A program made the position numbers and the translations under genes. A DNA stretch of 64,000 nt from Nocardia huaxiensis (GTDB lineage: Bacteria > Actinomycetota > Actinomycetes > Mycobacteriales > Mycobacteriaceae): the NCBI RefSeq assembly GCF_013744875.1, contig NZ_CP059399.1, forward strand, positions 3,596,001 through 3,660,000. The letters run 5' to 3'. The notes under the pieces are model-generated. The model was not told the DNA's origin. It ran no database searches and saw nothing but the letters and a program-made list of their open reading frames with translations. Below are positions 1 through 9,596 of this stretch, piece by piece. Numbering within the stretch: position 1 is the first letter of the stretch; each line of letters begins with the position of its first letter.

Positions 1-806
1 GCGGCAGCGACGACAGCGCCTCCGGCACAGTTGTGAAGATCGGCACCACCGAGAGCAGCCCGGAGTGGGATGTCTTCGAGAAGAAGGCGGCCGAGCAGGG
101 CATCACCCTGAAGATCACCCGCTTCTCCGACTACTCGCAGCCGAATCAGGCGCTGGCGCAGCAGCAGGTCGACGTGAACCTCTTCCAGCACCTGCAGTTC
201 CTCGGGCAGTTCAATGAGGCCAATGATCAGGATCTGACGCCGATCGGAGCCACCCAGGTGGTGCCGCTGGGGCTGTACTCCAAGAAGCACAACTCGCTGG
301 CCGACATCCCGCAGGGCGGCGAGATCGCCATTCCGAACGATCCCACCAACCAGGCGCGGGCACTGTTCGTGCTGCAGTCGGGCGGGCTGCTGAAGCTCAC
401 CGGCAACCCGCGTCAGCCCACCCCGGCCGATATCGACAAGGCCGCCTCCAAGGTGAAGGTGACGCCGGTCGACGCCGCGCAGACCGCGCTGTCGCTGCAG
501 TCGGTGGACGGGTCCATCATCAACAACACCTTCCTGCAGAAGTCCGGCATCGATCCGAAATCCGCGCTGTACAAGGATGATCCGAACAGCCCGGGAGCCG
601 AGCCGTACATCAACGCGTTCGTCACGCGGGCCGCGGACAAGAACAATCCGACCTATCTGAAGCTCGTCGAGATCTGGCACGGGGCCGAGGTGCAGGCGGC
701 CGTGCAGGAGACGTCCAAGGGCACCGCGGTCGAGGTGCGGCGCGGCGGACCGGAACTGGAGCCGATTCTGGCGCGGGTGCAGCAGACCATCCGCGAGACC
801 AAGTGA
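1..806 (+). CDS. metQ: MetQ/NlpA-family substrate-binding lipoprotein (5' end outside window)
   Basis: This is the substrate-binding component of a methionine-type ABC importer, normally lipid-anchored outside the membrane. The reading frame is open from the left edge, and the first complete codons read G-S-D-D-S-A-S-G. The incomplete first codon ends in gc, so it could be the lipobox Cys (TGC), but this cannot be checked here. The body is typical of NlpA/MetQ: K-I-G-T-T near the start, the L-F-Q-H segment, then A-I-P-N-D-P-T-N, with about 267 visible residues ending in E-T-K. The stop overlaps the GTG start of the ATPase gene by 4 nt (GTGA), and the permease follows, so the three form one operon. 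Methionine as substrate is inferred from family and context; other amino acids are possible in this family. Confidence 0.88.
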   Translation, partial: GSDDSASGTVVKIGTTESSPEWDVFEKKAAEQGITLKITRFSDYSQPNQALAQQQVDVNLFQHLQFLGQFNEANDQDLTPIGATQVVPLGLYSKKHNSLADIPQGGEIAIPNDPTNQARALFVLQSGGLLKLTGNPRQPTPADIDKAASKVKVTPVDAAQTALSLQSVDGSIINNTFLQKSGIDPKSALYKDDPNSPGAEPYINAFVTRAADKNNPTYLKLVEIWHGAEVQAAVQETSKGTAVEVRRGGPELEPILARVQQTIRETK

Positions 807-1837
807 GCGCGACGGCCGACGCCGCGGTCGAATTCCGTGCGGTCAGCAAGGTTTTCCGGACCGGGAAGCAGGAGCACACCGCGCTCGCGGAGGTGGATCT
901 GCGCATCGAGAAGGGCGAGATCTTCGGGGTGATCGGCTATTCGGGCGCGGGGAAGAGCACCCTCGTCCGGCTCATCAACGCGCTCGAAAAGCCCTCCGGC
1001 GGAAGCATTCTCCTGTCCGGCCGGCCGATCACCGGGGTGCCGGAGTCGCGGGTGCGGCAGCTGCGCCGCGATATCGGCATGGTGTTCCAGCAGTTCAATC
1101 TGTTCCGGTCGCGGACCGCCGCCGGGAACATCGAGTATCCGCTGAAGGTGGCGGGCTGGAAGCGGGCCGAACGCAAGGCTCGCGTCGCGGAACTGCTGGA
1201 GTTCGTGGGGCTTTCGGACAAGGCCAAGAGCTACCCGGATCAGCTGTCCGGCGGGCAGAAGCAGCGCGTGGGCATTGCTCGCGCACTGGCCACCTCGCCG
1301 GCGCTGCTGCTGGCCGACGAGGCGACCTCGGCGCTGGACCCGGAAACCACGCAGGAGGTGCTGCGGCTGCTGCGGAAGGTCAATCGGGAGCTCGGCGTCA
1401 CCATTGTGGTGATCACGCACGAGATGGATGTGATTCGCGCCGTGGCCGATCGGGTGGCGGTGCTGGCCGAGGGACGCATCGTGGAGCTGGCCGATACCTT
1501 CGACGTGTTCGCCGCCCCGCAGGCCGCACCCACGCGCTCCTTCGTGGAGACGGTGCTGCACAACCGGCCCGACGCCGGGGAACTGCGGCGACTCGGGGCC
1601 AAGTATCCAGGGCGGCTGGTCACCGTCGACATCGACGACCAGCGCGGCATCGGCAAGGTGCTGGCCATCGCCGTACGGGCCGGGGTGAACTTCGAGATCG
1701 TGTACGGCGGCGTGAGCACGTTGCAGGACAAGACCTTCGGCAGTATCACCCTCGCCCTGGACGGCTCGGCCGAAGCGGTGGACGGTGTGCTCGCGGCGCT
1801 CGCGCAAGGCGTCGCGCCGGTACGGAGGACCGCATGA
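803..1837 (+). CDS. metN: Methionine-type ABC transporter ATP-binding protein
   Basis: This ATPase powers the importer encoded with its neighbours. It has Walker A (G-Y-S-G-A-G-K-S-T), the ABC signature L-S-G-G-Q-K-Q-R and Walker B ending L-L-A-D-E-A-T-S-A-L-D. About 100 C-terminal residues (from roughly residue 250) form the NIL/ACT-like regulatory domain that in MetN family members senses methionine and inhibits transport. At 344 aa it has the usual MetN length. The GTG start overlaps the upstream stop by 4 nt, and its own TGA overlaps the permease ATG by 4 nt, so translation is probably coupled through all three genes. Confidence 0.93.
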   Translation: MSATADAAVEFRAVSKVFRTGKQEHTALAEVDLRIEKGEIFGVIGYSGAGKSTLVRLINALEKPSGGSILLSGRPITGVPESRVRQLRRDIGMVFQQFNLFRSRTAAGNIEYPLKVAGWKRAERKARVAELLEFVGLSDKAKSYPDQLSGGQKQRVGIARALATSPALLLADEATSALDPETTQEVLRLLRKVNRELGVTIVVITHEMDVIRAVADRVAVLAEGRIVELADTFDVFAAPQAAPTRSFVETVLHNRPDAGELRRLGAKYPGRLVTVDIDDQRGIGKVLAIAVRAGVNFEIVYGGVSTLQDKTFGSITLALDGSAEAVDGVLAALAQGVAPVRRTA

Positions 1838-2535
1838 ATCCAGGGACCATCAGCACGGCGAATCTCGCTGCCGTGGACACCGATTGGGGCAAGCTGCGGC
1901 CGGTTCTCACCGAGGCCATCGGCACCACCGTCTACCTGGTGTTGCTCACCTTCGTGGTGGGCGGCGTCATCGGGCTGGCACTGGGCACCCTGCTCTACAC
2001 CACGCGCAAAGGGGGCCTGCTGGCCAACGCTCCGGTGAATCTGGTGCTGAACGTGCTGGTCAACGTGGTGCGGCCGATTCCGTTCATCATTCTGCTGGCC
2101 GCATTGGGCCCGATCACGCTGGAGGTCATCGGCACCACCATCGGCACGGAGGCGGCGGCGTTCGTCATGATCGTGGCGGCGTCCTTCGGCATTGCCCGCA
2201 TTGTCGAGCAGAACCTGGTGACCGTGGATCCCGGGGTGATCGAGGCCGCGCGCGCCATGGGGGCCGGGCCGGTGCGGATCATTCTGACACTGCTGATTCC
2301 GGAAGCGTTGGGGCCCTTGGTCCTCGGGTACACCTTCGTGGTCATCGCCATTGTGGACATGTCGGCCATGGCGGGCACCGTGGGTGGCGGGGGACTGGGT
2401 GACTTCGCGCTGGTCTACGGGTATCAGCGGTTCAACTGGGAGGTGACCCTCGTCGCCACGCTCATCATCATCGTGGGCGTGCAGGGGATCCAGTTCCTCG
2501 GGAACTGGGCGGCCCGCAAGGTGTTGCGGCGCTGA
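1834..2535 (+). CDS. metI: Methionine-type ABC transporter permease
   Basis: This is the membrane permease subunit (233 aa) of the importer. It has about five hydrophobic segments, the first around residues 30-55. The cytoplasmic EAA-type loop for ATPase contact reads E-A-A-R-A-M-G-A-G near residue 140, and the following L-L-I-P-E-A-L-G-P-L is typical of MetI. It overlaps metN by 4 nt (ATGA) and is the last gene of the operon. A GC-rich hairpin follows, and the next gene is convergent. Confidence 0.93.
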   Translation: MNPGTISTANLAAVDTDWGKLRPVLTEAIGTTVYLVLLTFVVGGVIGLALGTLLYTTRKGGLLANAPVNLVLNVLVNVVRPIPFIILLAALGPITLEVIGTTIGTEAAAFVMIVAASFGIARIVEQNLVTVDPGVIEAARAMGAGPVRIILTLLIPEALGPLVLGYTFVVIAIVDMSAMAGTVGGGGLGDFALVYGYQRFNWEVTLVATLIIIVGVQGIQFLGNWAARKVLRR

Positions 2536-2538
2536 CCT

Positions 2539-2577
2539 GCGCCGGCGGCGGTCGTTTCCTCCGGCCGCCGCCGGCGC
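2539..2577. terminator. Bidirectional hairpin between metI and the carboxylase gene
   Basis: A perfect 13-bp inverted repeat (left arm 2539-2551, right arm 2565-2577) with a 13-nt loop lies in the 45 nt between two convergent genes. It has no long T-tract, as is usual in high-GC actinobacteria, and its position fits termination from both sides. Confidence 0.65.
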
Positions 2578-2580
2578 CGC

Positions 2581-5500
2581 TCACCTCAGTGTGCTGATCC
2601 AGCGACGGGTATCGGCGGGGTCGATGACCGCGTCGAGTTCGAGAACCGTTGCGGCGGTGAGCGCTTTGCCATTCGCGTAGGCGGCTTGGACGAGCGCGTC
2701 GAAAGCCTGCTGCCGCTGCTGCGGATCCTCGATGGCCGCCAGCTCCTTCGCGAAACCCAGGCGCACAGCGCCTTCCAACCCCATGCCGCCGATTTCGCCG
2801 GTGGGCCAGGCGATCACGAATCGCGGTGCGCGGAATGATCCCGCCGCCATGGCCTGTGCGCCCAGCCCGTACCCCTTGCGCAAGATGACGGTGCCGAACG
2901 GCACGTCCAGCGCCGCCGAATCGATGAACAGGCGGCTGAACTTGGTCACCGTCGCGTGCTGCTCGGCCTCCGGTCCGACCATGAAACCCGGTGTGTCGCA
3001 CAGCGAGACGATCGGCAGCCCGTGTTCTCCGCACATCCGCAGGAAGGCGCTGAGTTTATCGGCGGCGGGTGCGTCGATCGCCCCGCCGAGATGATGGCAA
3101 TCGTTGGCGATCAGCCCGAACGGCCGCCCCTCCACCCGCACCAGTGCGGTGACGAGGCCGACGCCCCAGTCCCGCCGCAACTCCAGCACCGACCCGAGAT
3201 CGGCGACGGCTTCGATGGCCGCGCGAATGTCGAAGGCCCGCAACCGATTCTCCGGCACGACGTGCCGGGCCAGCCGCGGATCCGGCGACTCCCACTCGGT
3301 CACCGCGCCCTGGAAGTACGCCAGGTACCGCCGTGCCAGATCCACTGCTTCCGCCTCGTCGGCGGCGACCACGTGCACCACCCCGTTGCGGCGCTGCACG
3401 TCGATCGGCCCGATGTCCTCCGGTGCGTACACCCCCAGCCCGCCACCCTCGATCATGGCCGGTCCGCCCATTCCGATATTGGCGTCCGGCGTAGCGATGA
3501 CCACATCGCACATCCCCAGCAGCGCGGCGTTTCCCGCGAAGCAGCGACCGGAGACGATCCCGATCAGCGGCACCTTCCCCGACAGCGCCGCCATGGTGCG
3601 GAACGTGCCGACATCCAGCCAGGAGATCCCGCCGTGATCGGTGTCCCCGGGCCGTCCGCCCCCGCCTTCGGTGAAGAACACCACCGGAAGCCGTTGCTCC
3701 CCAGCGAGTTCCAGCATGCGATCGGTTTTGGCGTGATTGCGCACACCCTGCGTCCCCGCCAGCACCGTGTAGTCGTACGACATGACCACCGCCCTGGCCC
3801 GCTCGGCCCCGAACAGGCCCGCATTGATCGTGGCCACCCCCGCCACCAACCCGTCCGCAGGAGTGTTCGCGATCAGATCCTCGATACTCCGCCGCGCTCG
3901 CTGCGCCGCGATCCCCAGCCCGCCGTACTCCAGAAAACTGTCCGCATCAACCAGATCGGCCAGGTTCTCCCGCGCGGTCCGCCGCCCCAGTCGATGCCGC
4001 TTGGCTACCGCCTCGGGCCGCGCGGCATCCAGCGTCGCCGCGTGCCGGGCACGCACCTCGGCCAGGTCATCCCGTACCGAATCCAGATCCACCGCAGCCG
4101 ATTCGGCGGCGGCCCCGTCGTGATCGGCGGCGGTCCAGGTCAACAGCACCGCATGCGGGTCCACGACCGCACCCGCGCCGACGATATGCCGCACCACCCG
4201 CAACGGTGTGTCGGCCCGCAGCACATGCTGCATCTTCATGGCCTCCAGCACCGCGATCTCCGCGCCCGCGGCCAGCAGTGTGCCCGGTTCCGCCAGCGAA
4301 ACCACGGTCGCGCCCATCGGCGAGTGCAGCGCGACCTCGCTCTCGGTCAATTGCGGCCCGCTGACCCCTTGCTGCGGTGTCATGGTGTGCTCCGGCAGCG
4401 GGAGCGCGTATTCACTTGTGCGCGTCAGGAACTCGTCGAGATGTTGTTCGAGCCAGGTGGTCGTTACGGGTCCGGTGTGCACCAGGTCGTCGAGCAGCGC
4501 GCGCAGCAGGCTGAGGTTGGTATCGACTCCGACCAGCACGGTTTCGGCGAGTGCGTCCGAACAGCGTTGCAGGGCAGCGGAATACGTAGGAGCCTGCGCG
4601 ATGATCTTGGCCAGCAGCGAGTCGAACCGCACGCCCTGGCGCATGCCGATCTGCGCGGCGGTATCGACTCGCACGCCGATTCCGGTCGGCGCGTCGAACC
4701 GGGTGATCGTGCCGGAGCTGGGCAGGATCGTGCCGTCGGCGGTGATCAACTCGGCATTGACGCGGGCCTGCACCGCGAATCCCCGTGGCGCAGGGGTTTC
4801 CGTGAGCCCCAACTCCGCCAGCTTGCGGCCTCGCGCCAGATCCAATTGCACCGCAACCAGATCGATGCCGGTCACCATCTCGGTGACGGTGTGCTCCACC
4901 TGTAGCCGGGGATTCACCTCCAGGAACCACACGCCCGCCGCGCCGACCAGGAATTCGACCGTGATCACGCCCCGGCAGTTCACCGACTCGGCGATCCGCA
5001 CCGCGTACTCGTGCAACCGATCCCGCACTGCCGCATCCAGATCCGGTGCGGGCGCGACCTCGACGACCTTCTGATGCCTGCGCTGCACACTGCAATCACG
5101 ATCGCCGAGCGCCACGGCCGCGCTTCCGTCCGCGACGATCTGCACCTCGATATGCCGCGCGTCGGCGGCGAGCGCCTCCGCATACACGGTGTCGTCCCCG
5201 AACCCGGCGAGCGCCTCGGCGCGGCTGTGCTCGTACACCTCCCCAAGCTGCGCGGGATCCCGCAGCACCCGCATCCCCCGGCCGCCACCTCCGGCCGCGG
5301 CCTTCACCATCACCCCGGCCGGATGCGCGGCCAGCAACGCCGCGATCTCCTCCGGCCCGGCCCCCGCGCGGGTAGCCGGAAGCACCGGCACCCCGGCCTG
5401 CTCGGCCGCCGCCCGCGCCGCGACCTTGTCCCCGAAGACCCGCAACACCTCCGGCGACGGCCCCGCGAAAACCAGCCCCGCCGCCGCGCATTCGGCAGCG

Positions 5501-5766
5501 AAGTCGGCGCTCTCGCTGAGGAAGCCGTACCCGGGGTGCACCACGGCCCCGGGGCCGTGTCCGCCGGCGGCGGTCACCATGGCCGCCATGTCCAGGTACG
5601 CCGCCGCGCCGTTCCCGGGCAGCAGCACCGCCTGATCTGCCAGGCGCACCGGCAGACTCGCGGCCTCGTCGGCCGTGTGCAGCACCACTGTCGACCATCC
5701 GCGTTCGCGGGCCGTCCGCAGCACTCGCACCGCGATCTCGCCCCGATTCGCAATCACCACTCGCAC
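2581..5766 (-). CDS. Fused acyl-CoA carboxylase: biotin carboxylase, biotin carrier and carboxyltransferase in one chain
   Basis: This 1061-aa cytoplasmic enzyme should carboxylate an acyl-CoA (acetyl-, propionyl- or longer) with bicarbonate and ATP. The order is biotin carboxylase/ATP-grasp (about 1-450, with G-G-G-G-R-G-M-R and H-I-E-V-Q), biotin carrier domain with the biotinylation site E-A-M-K-M near residue 510, then carboxyltransferase (about 560-1061) with N- and C-lobe signatures such as G-M-G-G-P-A-M-I-E-G-G-G. In most actinobacterial complexes the alpha (AccA) and beta (AccD) subunits are separate; single-chain versions are a known minority type. The start is GTG; no strong ribosome site separates it from nearby in-frame starts. 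The acyl substrate cannot be assigned from sequence alone. Confidence 0.9.
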   Translation of the reverse strand: MRVVIANRGEIAVRVLRTARERGWSTVVLHTADEAASLPVRLADQAVLLPGNGAAAYLDMAAMVTAAGGHGPGAVVHPGYGFLSESADFAAECAAAGLVFAGPSPEVLRVFGDKVAARAAAEQAGVPVLPATRAGAGPEEIAALLAAHPAGVMVKAAAGGGGRGMRVLRDPAQLGEVYEHSRAEALAGFGDDTVYAEALAADARHIEVQIVADGSAAVALGDRDCSVQRRHQKVVEVAPAPDLDAAVRDRLHEYAVRIAESVNCRGVITVEFLVGAAGVWFLEVNPRLQVEHTVTEMVTGIDLVAVQLDLARGRKLAELGLTETPAPRGFAVQARVNAELITADGTILPSSGTITRFDAPTGIGVRVDTAAQIGMRQGVRFDSLLAKIIAQAPTYSAALQRCSDALAETVLVGVDTNLSLLRALLDDLVHTGPVTTTWLEQHLDEFLTRTSEYALPLPEHTMTPQQGVSGPQLTESEVALHSPMGATVVSLAEPGTLLAAGAEIAVLEAMKMQHVLRADTPLRVVRHIVGAGAVVDPHAVLLTWTAADHDGAAAESAAVDLDSVRDDLAEVRARHAATLDAARPEAVAKRHRLGRRTARENLADLVDADSFLEYGGLGIAAQRARRSIEDLIANTPADGLVAGVATINAGLFGAERARAVVMSYDYTVLAGTQGVRNHAKTDRMLELAGEQRLPVVFFTEGGGGRPGDTDHGGISWLDVGTFRTMAALSGKVPLIGIVSGRCFAGNAALLGMCDVVIATPDANIGMGGPAMIEGGGLGVYAPEDIGPIDVQRRNGVVHVVAADEAEAVDLARRYLAYFQGAVTEWESPDPRLARHVVPENRLRAFDIRAAIEAVADLGSVLELRRDWGVGLVTALVRVEGRPFGLIANDCHHLGGAIDAPAADKLSAFLRMCGEHGLPIVSLCDTPGFMVGPEAEQHATVTKFSRLFIDSAALDVPFGTVILRKGYGLGAQAMAAGSFRAPRFVIAWPTGEIGGMGLEGAVRLGFAKELAAIEDPQQRQQAFDALVQAAYANGKALTAATVLELDAVIDPADTRRWISTLR

Positions 5767-5793
5767 CCGGCCCAGTCTGTGCGGGAATGGTGG

Positions 5794-6660
5794 TCACGAC
5801 AAGGGGGCACGCGGGTTGAAATCGGAGGCGGCGGCCAGTTCGGTGAACAGGCGGCGTTCGGTGTCGGAGAGGTGATCCGGCACCAGGATTCGGGCTTCGG
5901 CGTACAGGTCGCCGGGATCCCCCTGCGGATTCGGGAAGCCGCGGCCGCGCACCCGCAGGCGGCGGCCACTGGAGGTTCCGGGCGGCACCGTGAGTGTCAC
6001 TGTGCCGCCGGGGGTTTCGAGGGAAACGGAGCCTCCGAGCGCCGCTTCCCAGGGGGTCAGGGGTAGATCCACGGTGATGTCGCGGCCGTCCAGCCGGTAT
6101 CGCTGGTGCGGCATCAGGCGGATCACCAGGAACAGGTCTCCGGCCGGGCCGTCCCCTTCGCCCGCCGCGCCCCTGCCGCTGAGTCGAATGCGTTGCCCGT
6201 CAACGACTCCCGGCGGGATGGCAACGCGCAGTCTGCGCCATTGCGCACCGGCGGGCAGGGTCACCGGGCGGGGACCGCCTCGGAAGGCTTCCTCCACCGT
6301 GAGTTCGAGTTCGGCCTCCTGGTCGGCTCCCCGGGCCGGTTCAGGTTTCGCGTGGGCGCCCAGGAATGTGCCGATGAGATCGGCCAGGTCGAATCCGGAA
6401 CCGAACGGTGAGCCGGAATCCGAACCGACCCAGACTCTTTCCCCGGGTGGCTCCTGGCGGCCGTCGTAGCGTTCGCGCAGGCGCGGATTCGAGAGCACGC
6501 GGTGGGCTTCCACGACCTCCTTGAAGCGCTCTTCGGCCTCGGGGTCAGTGCTCACGTCCGGGTGGAGGCGGCGCGCGAGGGTGCGGTAGGCGCGCTGGAT
6601 CTCGTCCTGATTCGCGTCGCGGCTCACCCCGAGCGCTGTGTAGTAATCCCGTTCCGCCAC
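5794..6660 (-). CDS. DnaJ-like co-chaperone without zinc finger (CbpA type)
   Basis: This 288-aa protein has an N-terminal J domain (about 1-70) with the H-P-D motif that stimulates Hsp70 ATPase activity. A Gly/Ser-rich linker follows, then the two-part DnaJ C-terminal substrate-binding region (about 115-270). The cysteine-rich zinc finger of canonical DnaJ is absent, so it is a type II (CbpA-like) protein. It does not sit beside dnaK/grpE. Its stop is 27 nt from the start of the carboxylase gene on the same strand, and the upstream TerD-type gene ends 83 nt away, which suggests a loosely linked transcription unit. Confidence 0.88.
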   Translation of the reverse strand: MAERDYYTALGVSRDANQDEIQRAYRTLARRLHPDVSTDPEAEERFKEVVEAHRVLSNPRLRERYDGRQEPPGERVWVGSDSGSPFGSGFDLADLIGTFLGAHAKPEPARGADQEAELELTVEEAFRGGPRPVTLPAGAQWRRLRVAIPPGVVDGQRIRLSGRGAAGEGDGPAGDLFLVIRLMPHQRYRLDGRDITVDLPLTPWEAALGGSVSLETPGGTVTLTVPPGTSSGRRLRVRGRGFPNPQGDPGDLYAEARILVPDHLSDTERRLFTELAAASDFNPRAPLS

Positions 6661-6743
6661 CCGGTTCTCACCCTGCCTCGGCTCTACCGGTGCGAATACC
6701 CCGTGGGCGGGTGGGTTATTCGAGGGCGGGCGCGGTTTCGGGC

Positions 6744-8219
6744 TCAGCCGAACAGGCCGCCCAGCGCGCCGCCGCTCTGCCCGGCCTGCTGGCCGCCGCC
6801 GGTGCCGCCGATCAGACCGCCGGGCGGCAGCTCGGACGGCTGCACCACGACGAACCCGCGGCCGGAGAACTGCAGGGTCATGCCCTCGCCCGTGCTGCGG
6901 CCCATGAGCCGGCCCAAGCCGAAGGAGTCATTGCGCTTGATCCCGGTTTGCAGGCTCGACGACCACGCCACCGCGGCCTGCGGGTCGGCATAGGTGGGCG
7001 CGTCCACGTTCAGCACCACCGGATGCCCGTGCGTGGTGATGGCAATGCGCCCGCGTCCGGTGAACACGCAGTTGAAAAACCCTGCGTTGCTGGCATATCC
7101 GGCCGCGCCCTGCACCCGCTTGATGTCGTAGCGCAGGCTCGAATCGAAGGCCAGGACGTTCGAACCGTTGATGGTCAGGCCATCGGTTCCGTCCAGGTCG
7201 ATGGTGTGCACATCGGCGGCGCTGTCGGCCAGGAACAGATCCCCGTGCCCGTTCACCTTCATCAACGGCACGCCTTCACCGGTGAGCCGCTGCTGAATGG
7301 CCCGCCCGATGCCGCCGGACCCGAGCGCCTGGAAGTGCAGATCACCCTGATACGCCACCATGGATCCGGCGCGCGCCATCACCTCGCCCTGCACGGCGAC
7401 CTTGATCATCTTCCCGTTCTGCTTCTGAATGCCGACGCCATTGACCTCGGCATGACTCGGGCTGAACAGATCGCTCTGCATCGGCTGTGCTCCTTGCTGA
7501 GAGGCGAATCCAGGCGCCTGGGCGGCGGGCTGATATGGCTGTGGCGGGGGCGCCTGCGGCGGGTAGCCGGGCGGCTGTCCGCCTGTCGGCTGATACGGCT
7601 GCGGCGGTGCGTACCCCGGTGCGGGCGGCGCGGCAGCGTATCCGGGAGGCGTCGCGCCGCCCGGCTGCTGCGAATAGCTCTGTGCGGGTGGGGGAGTCGG
7701 AGGCTGCGTCGGCGGGGCCGGTTCGTCGTCCACGTTCACGCCGAACGCCGTGGCGATCCCCGCGAGCCCGTTGTCGTACCCCTGCCCGACCGCGCGCACC
7801 TTCCACGCGCCTTGGCGGCGGTAGATCTCCACGCACACCACGGCCGTCTCGGTTGTGAGTCCGGTGAGCGGGAAAGTCAGCGTGCCGGAAGGGGATCCGA
7901 TCGTGGTGGTCAGTGCCCCGGCGCTGGCGAGGGTCGCTGGTCCGCGCCCGTCCAGACTGGCTGTCACGACGACCTTGTCCACGTCGGGCGGCAGTGCGCT
8001 GGTCGTGACGTCGACCATGTCGCCCGCGCCCTGCCCGTGCCGGTACATCACGCCCTGCGCGACCGGCTGGTTGAAGAACACGAAATCGCCGTCGGAGCGG
8101 ACCTTGCCGTCGGTCCCGAGCAGCAGCGCCGAAACATCCAGTGGCGCGCCGCAGGTGACGGTGACCGTCATCCGATCTGCGGGTGCGGGACGGTTCTCGC
8201 CGCGAGCCAGCGTCGTCAT
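6744..8219 (-). CDS. TerD-domain / AIM24-domain fusion protein
   Basis: The N-terminal part (about 1-165) is a TerD-like domain (calcium-binding fold of the tellurite-resistance/stress family) with the L-L-G-T-D-G-K-V-R-S-D-x-D-F-V-F-F-N block. A Pro/Gln/Gly/Tyr-rich disordered linker of about 90 residues follows. The C-terminal part (about 260-490) is an AIM24 (TRAP-like beta) domain, ending in a Gly/Gln-rich tail. This fusion is recurrent in actinobacteria, but its molecular role is not established; stress or envelope functions are usually proposed. A GTG nine bases upstream (8228) is in frame, but GGAGG lies only 2 nt before it, so the ATG at 8219 (11-nt spacing) is preferred. Confidence 0.82.
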   Translation of the reverse strand: MTTLARGENRPAPADRMTVTVTCGAPLDVSALLLGTDGKVRSDGDFVFFNQPVAQGVMYRHGQGAGDMVDVTTSALPPDVDKVVVTASLDGRGPATLASAGALTTTIGSPSGTLTFPLTGLTTETAVVCVEIYRRQGAWKVRAVGQGYDNGLAGIATAFGVNVDDEPAPPTQPPTPPPAQSYSQQPGGATPPGYAAAPPAPGYAPPQPYQPTGGQPPGYPPQAPPPQPYQPAAQAPGFASQQGAQPMQSDLFSPSHAEVNGVGIQKQNGKMIKVAVQGEVMARAGSMVAYQGDLHFQALGSGGIGRAIQQRLTGEGVPLMKVNGHGDLFLADSAADVHTIDLDGTDGLTINGSNVLAFDSSLRYDIKRVQGAAGYASNAGFFNCVFTGRGRIAITTHGHPVVLNVDAPTYADPQAAVAWSSSLQTGIKRNDSFGLGRLMGRSTGEGMTLQFSGRGFVVVQPSELPPGGLIGGTGGGQQAGQSGGALGGLFG

Positions 8220-8261
8220 CGCGTTCACGGCCTCCAGTCTGTCGTGAGTTCGGGCAGTACG

Positions 8262-9596
8262 CTACAACGCCGGGGCGCTGCCTCGGCGTGGGGTGGGGAG
8301 GGTGAAGCCCACGGCTGCGCCGCCGCCCGGGTTGGGGGCGGCGTGGACTGCGCCGCCGTGGGCGGCGATCACGTCGTGGACTATGGCCAGGCCCAGGCCG
8401 GAGCCGGGGGTGGAGCGGGTGGCGTCGGCTCGGTAGAAGCGGTCGAAGATGGCGGGGCGGTCGGCGGCGGGGATGCCGGGGCCCTGGTCTCGGACCGTGA
8501 GGCGGGGGCCGGACACCTCGACGGTGACGGGGGTGTCGGGTGGGCTGTATTTGGTGGCGTTGTCGAGGAGGTTGTCGATGGCGCGGGAGAGGGCTCGGGT
8601 GCGGGCTTGGACGGTGGCGGGGGATGCGGACGTGACTGTGATGAGGCGGGCTGTGCGCCTGCGGCAGCGGGCCGCGCAGTCTTCGGCCAGGTCGGCGAGC
8701 TGCAGGGGGATGGGGTCCTCGGTGGCGTACTGGTCCGATGCCAGGTCGACGAGTTCTCGGACCAGATCGTCGAGGGCTCGGGCTTCGTGGACGAGGGTGG
8801 TGAGGACTTTGGCCTCGTCTTCGGGGGAGAGGCGGCCGGCGGCGCGTTGCAGGAGTTCGGCGCTGCCTCGCACCGAGGTGAGAGGGGTGCGGAGTTCGTG
8901 GGCGGCGTCCTGGGCCAGGCGCTGTTGCTGGGCTCGGGAGACCCGCAGAGCGGCGAGCATGGTGTTGAAGTTGCGCGTCAGGTCGCCCACTTCGCCGCGG
9001 TGACGGTCGGGGAGGGTGGTGGAGAGGTCCTGGGTGTCGGCGATGCGGGCGGTGGTGGCGGCCAGGCGGCGGATCGGGCGGAGGATGCCGCCTATCGCGA
9101 GCCAGCAGAGCAGGGCGGCCACGGCCAGGGCGGCCGCGGTGATCCACATTGTGCGCGTGCGGACTTCGCTGTCGAGCTGTTCCACGCGCAGTGCCTCGGA
9201 ATGATGCTGCGCCACCATGACCGCGCCGCCGCCCGGCCTGCCCTTGGTGAGGACGGCCAGTTCGGCACCGTCCTGTGCCACCTCGGTCTCGGCTTCGCCC
9301 GACCCGGCGCGGGCGATGGCGCGGTCGGTGTCGTTGACCGGCAAGGGTTTCCGGCCCGGGGTCAGGTGGGTGACGGTGCCGTCGGGGAGCAGGACCTGCT
9401 CGGTGGTGTCGGCGCGCTCCGGCACCGGCGCATTCGCTGCCACCAGGGCGAGCACGGTGTCGGCGCGGTCGGACATGCCGCGTTCGAGCTGATCGACGAC
9501 CAGGGGCGCGACGGCGCGATAGGTGAGCATCATGGCCCCCACGATGGCCGCCGCCACCACGGCCACCGTGGCGAGAGTGATTCTGGTGCGCAGCAT
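8262..9596 (-). CDS. Two-component sensor histidine kinase
   Basis: This 444-aa membrane kinase has a first transmembrane helix (about 7-30), an extracytoplasmic sensor region of about 120 residues, a second helix (about 155-178) and a HAMP domain. The dimerisation/phosphoacceptor H-box D-A-A-H-E-L-R-T-P-L follows, then the catalytic HATPase domain with N-box N-L-L-D-N-A and G-boxes D-Q-G-P-G-I and G-S-G-L-G-L. Its ATG overlaps the stop of the response regulator gene by 1 nt (TAATG), so the pair is co-translated. It belongs to the OmpR/EnvZ-partner class, like mycobacterial MprB or PrrB, but the signal is unknown. Confidence 0.92.
   Translation of the reverse strand: MLRTRITLATVAVVAAAIVGAMMLTYRAVAPLVVDQLERGMSDRADTVLALVAANAPVPERADTTEQVLLPDGTVTHLTPGRKPLPVNDTDRAIARAGSGEAETEVAQDGAELAVLTKGRPGGGAVMVAQHHSEALRVEQLDSEVRTRTMWITAAALAVAALLCWLAIGGILRPIRRLAATTARIADTQDLSTTLPDRHRGEVGDLTRNFNTMLAALRVSRAQQQRLAQDAAHELRTPLTSVRGSAELLQRAAGRLSPEDEAKVLTTLVHEARALDDLVRELVDLASDQYATEDPIPLQLADLAEDCAARCRRRTARLITVTSASPATVQARTRALSRAIDNLLDNATKYSPPDTPVTVEVSGPRLTVRDQGPGIPAADRPAIFDRFYRADATRSTPGSGLGLAIVHDVIAAHGGAVHAAPNPGGGAAVGFTLPTPRRGSAPAL

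Noticed and set aside
2956..4905. Long open frame antisense to the fused carboxylase gene (about 650 codons).
   Set aside because: High GC keeps opposite frames open. Its translation is rich in Arg, His, Gln and Pro, with no domain, while the minus strand encodes a clear carboxylase.
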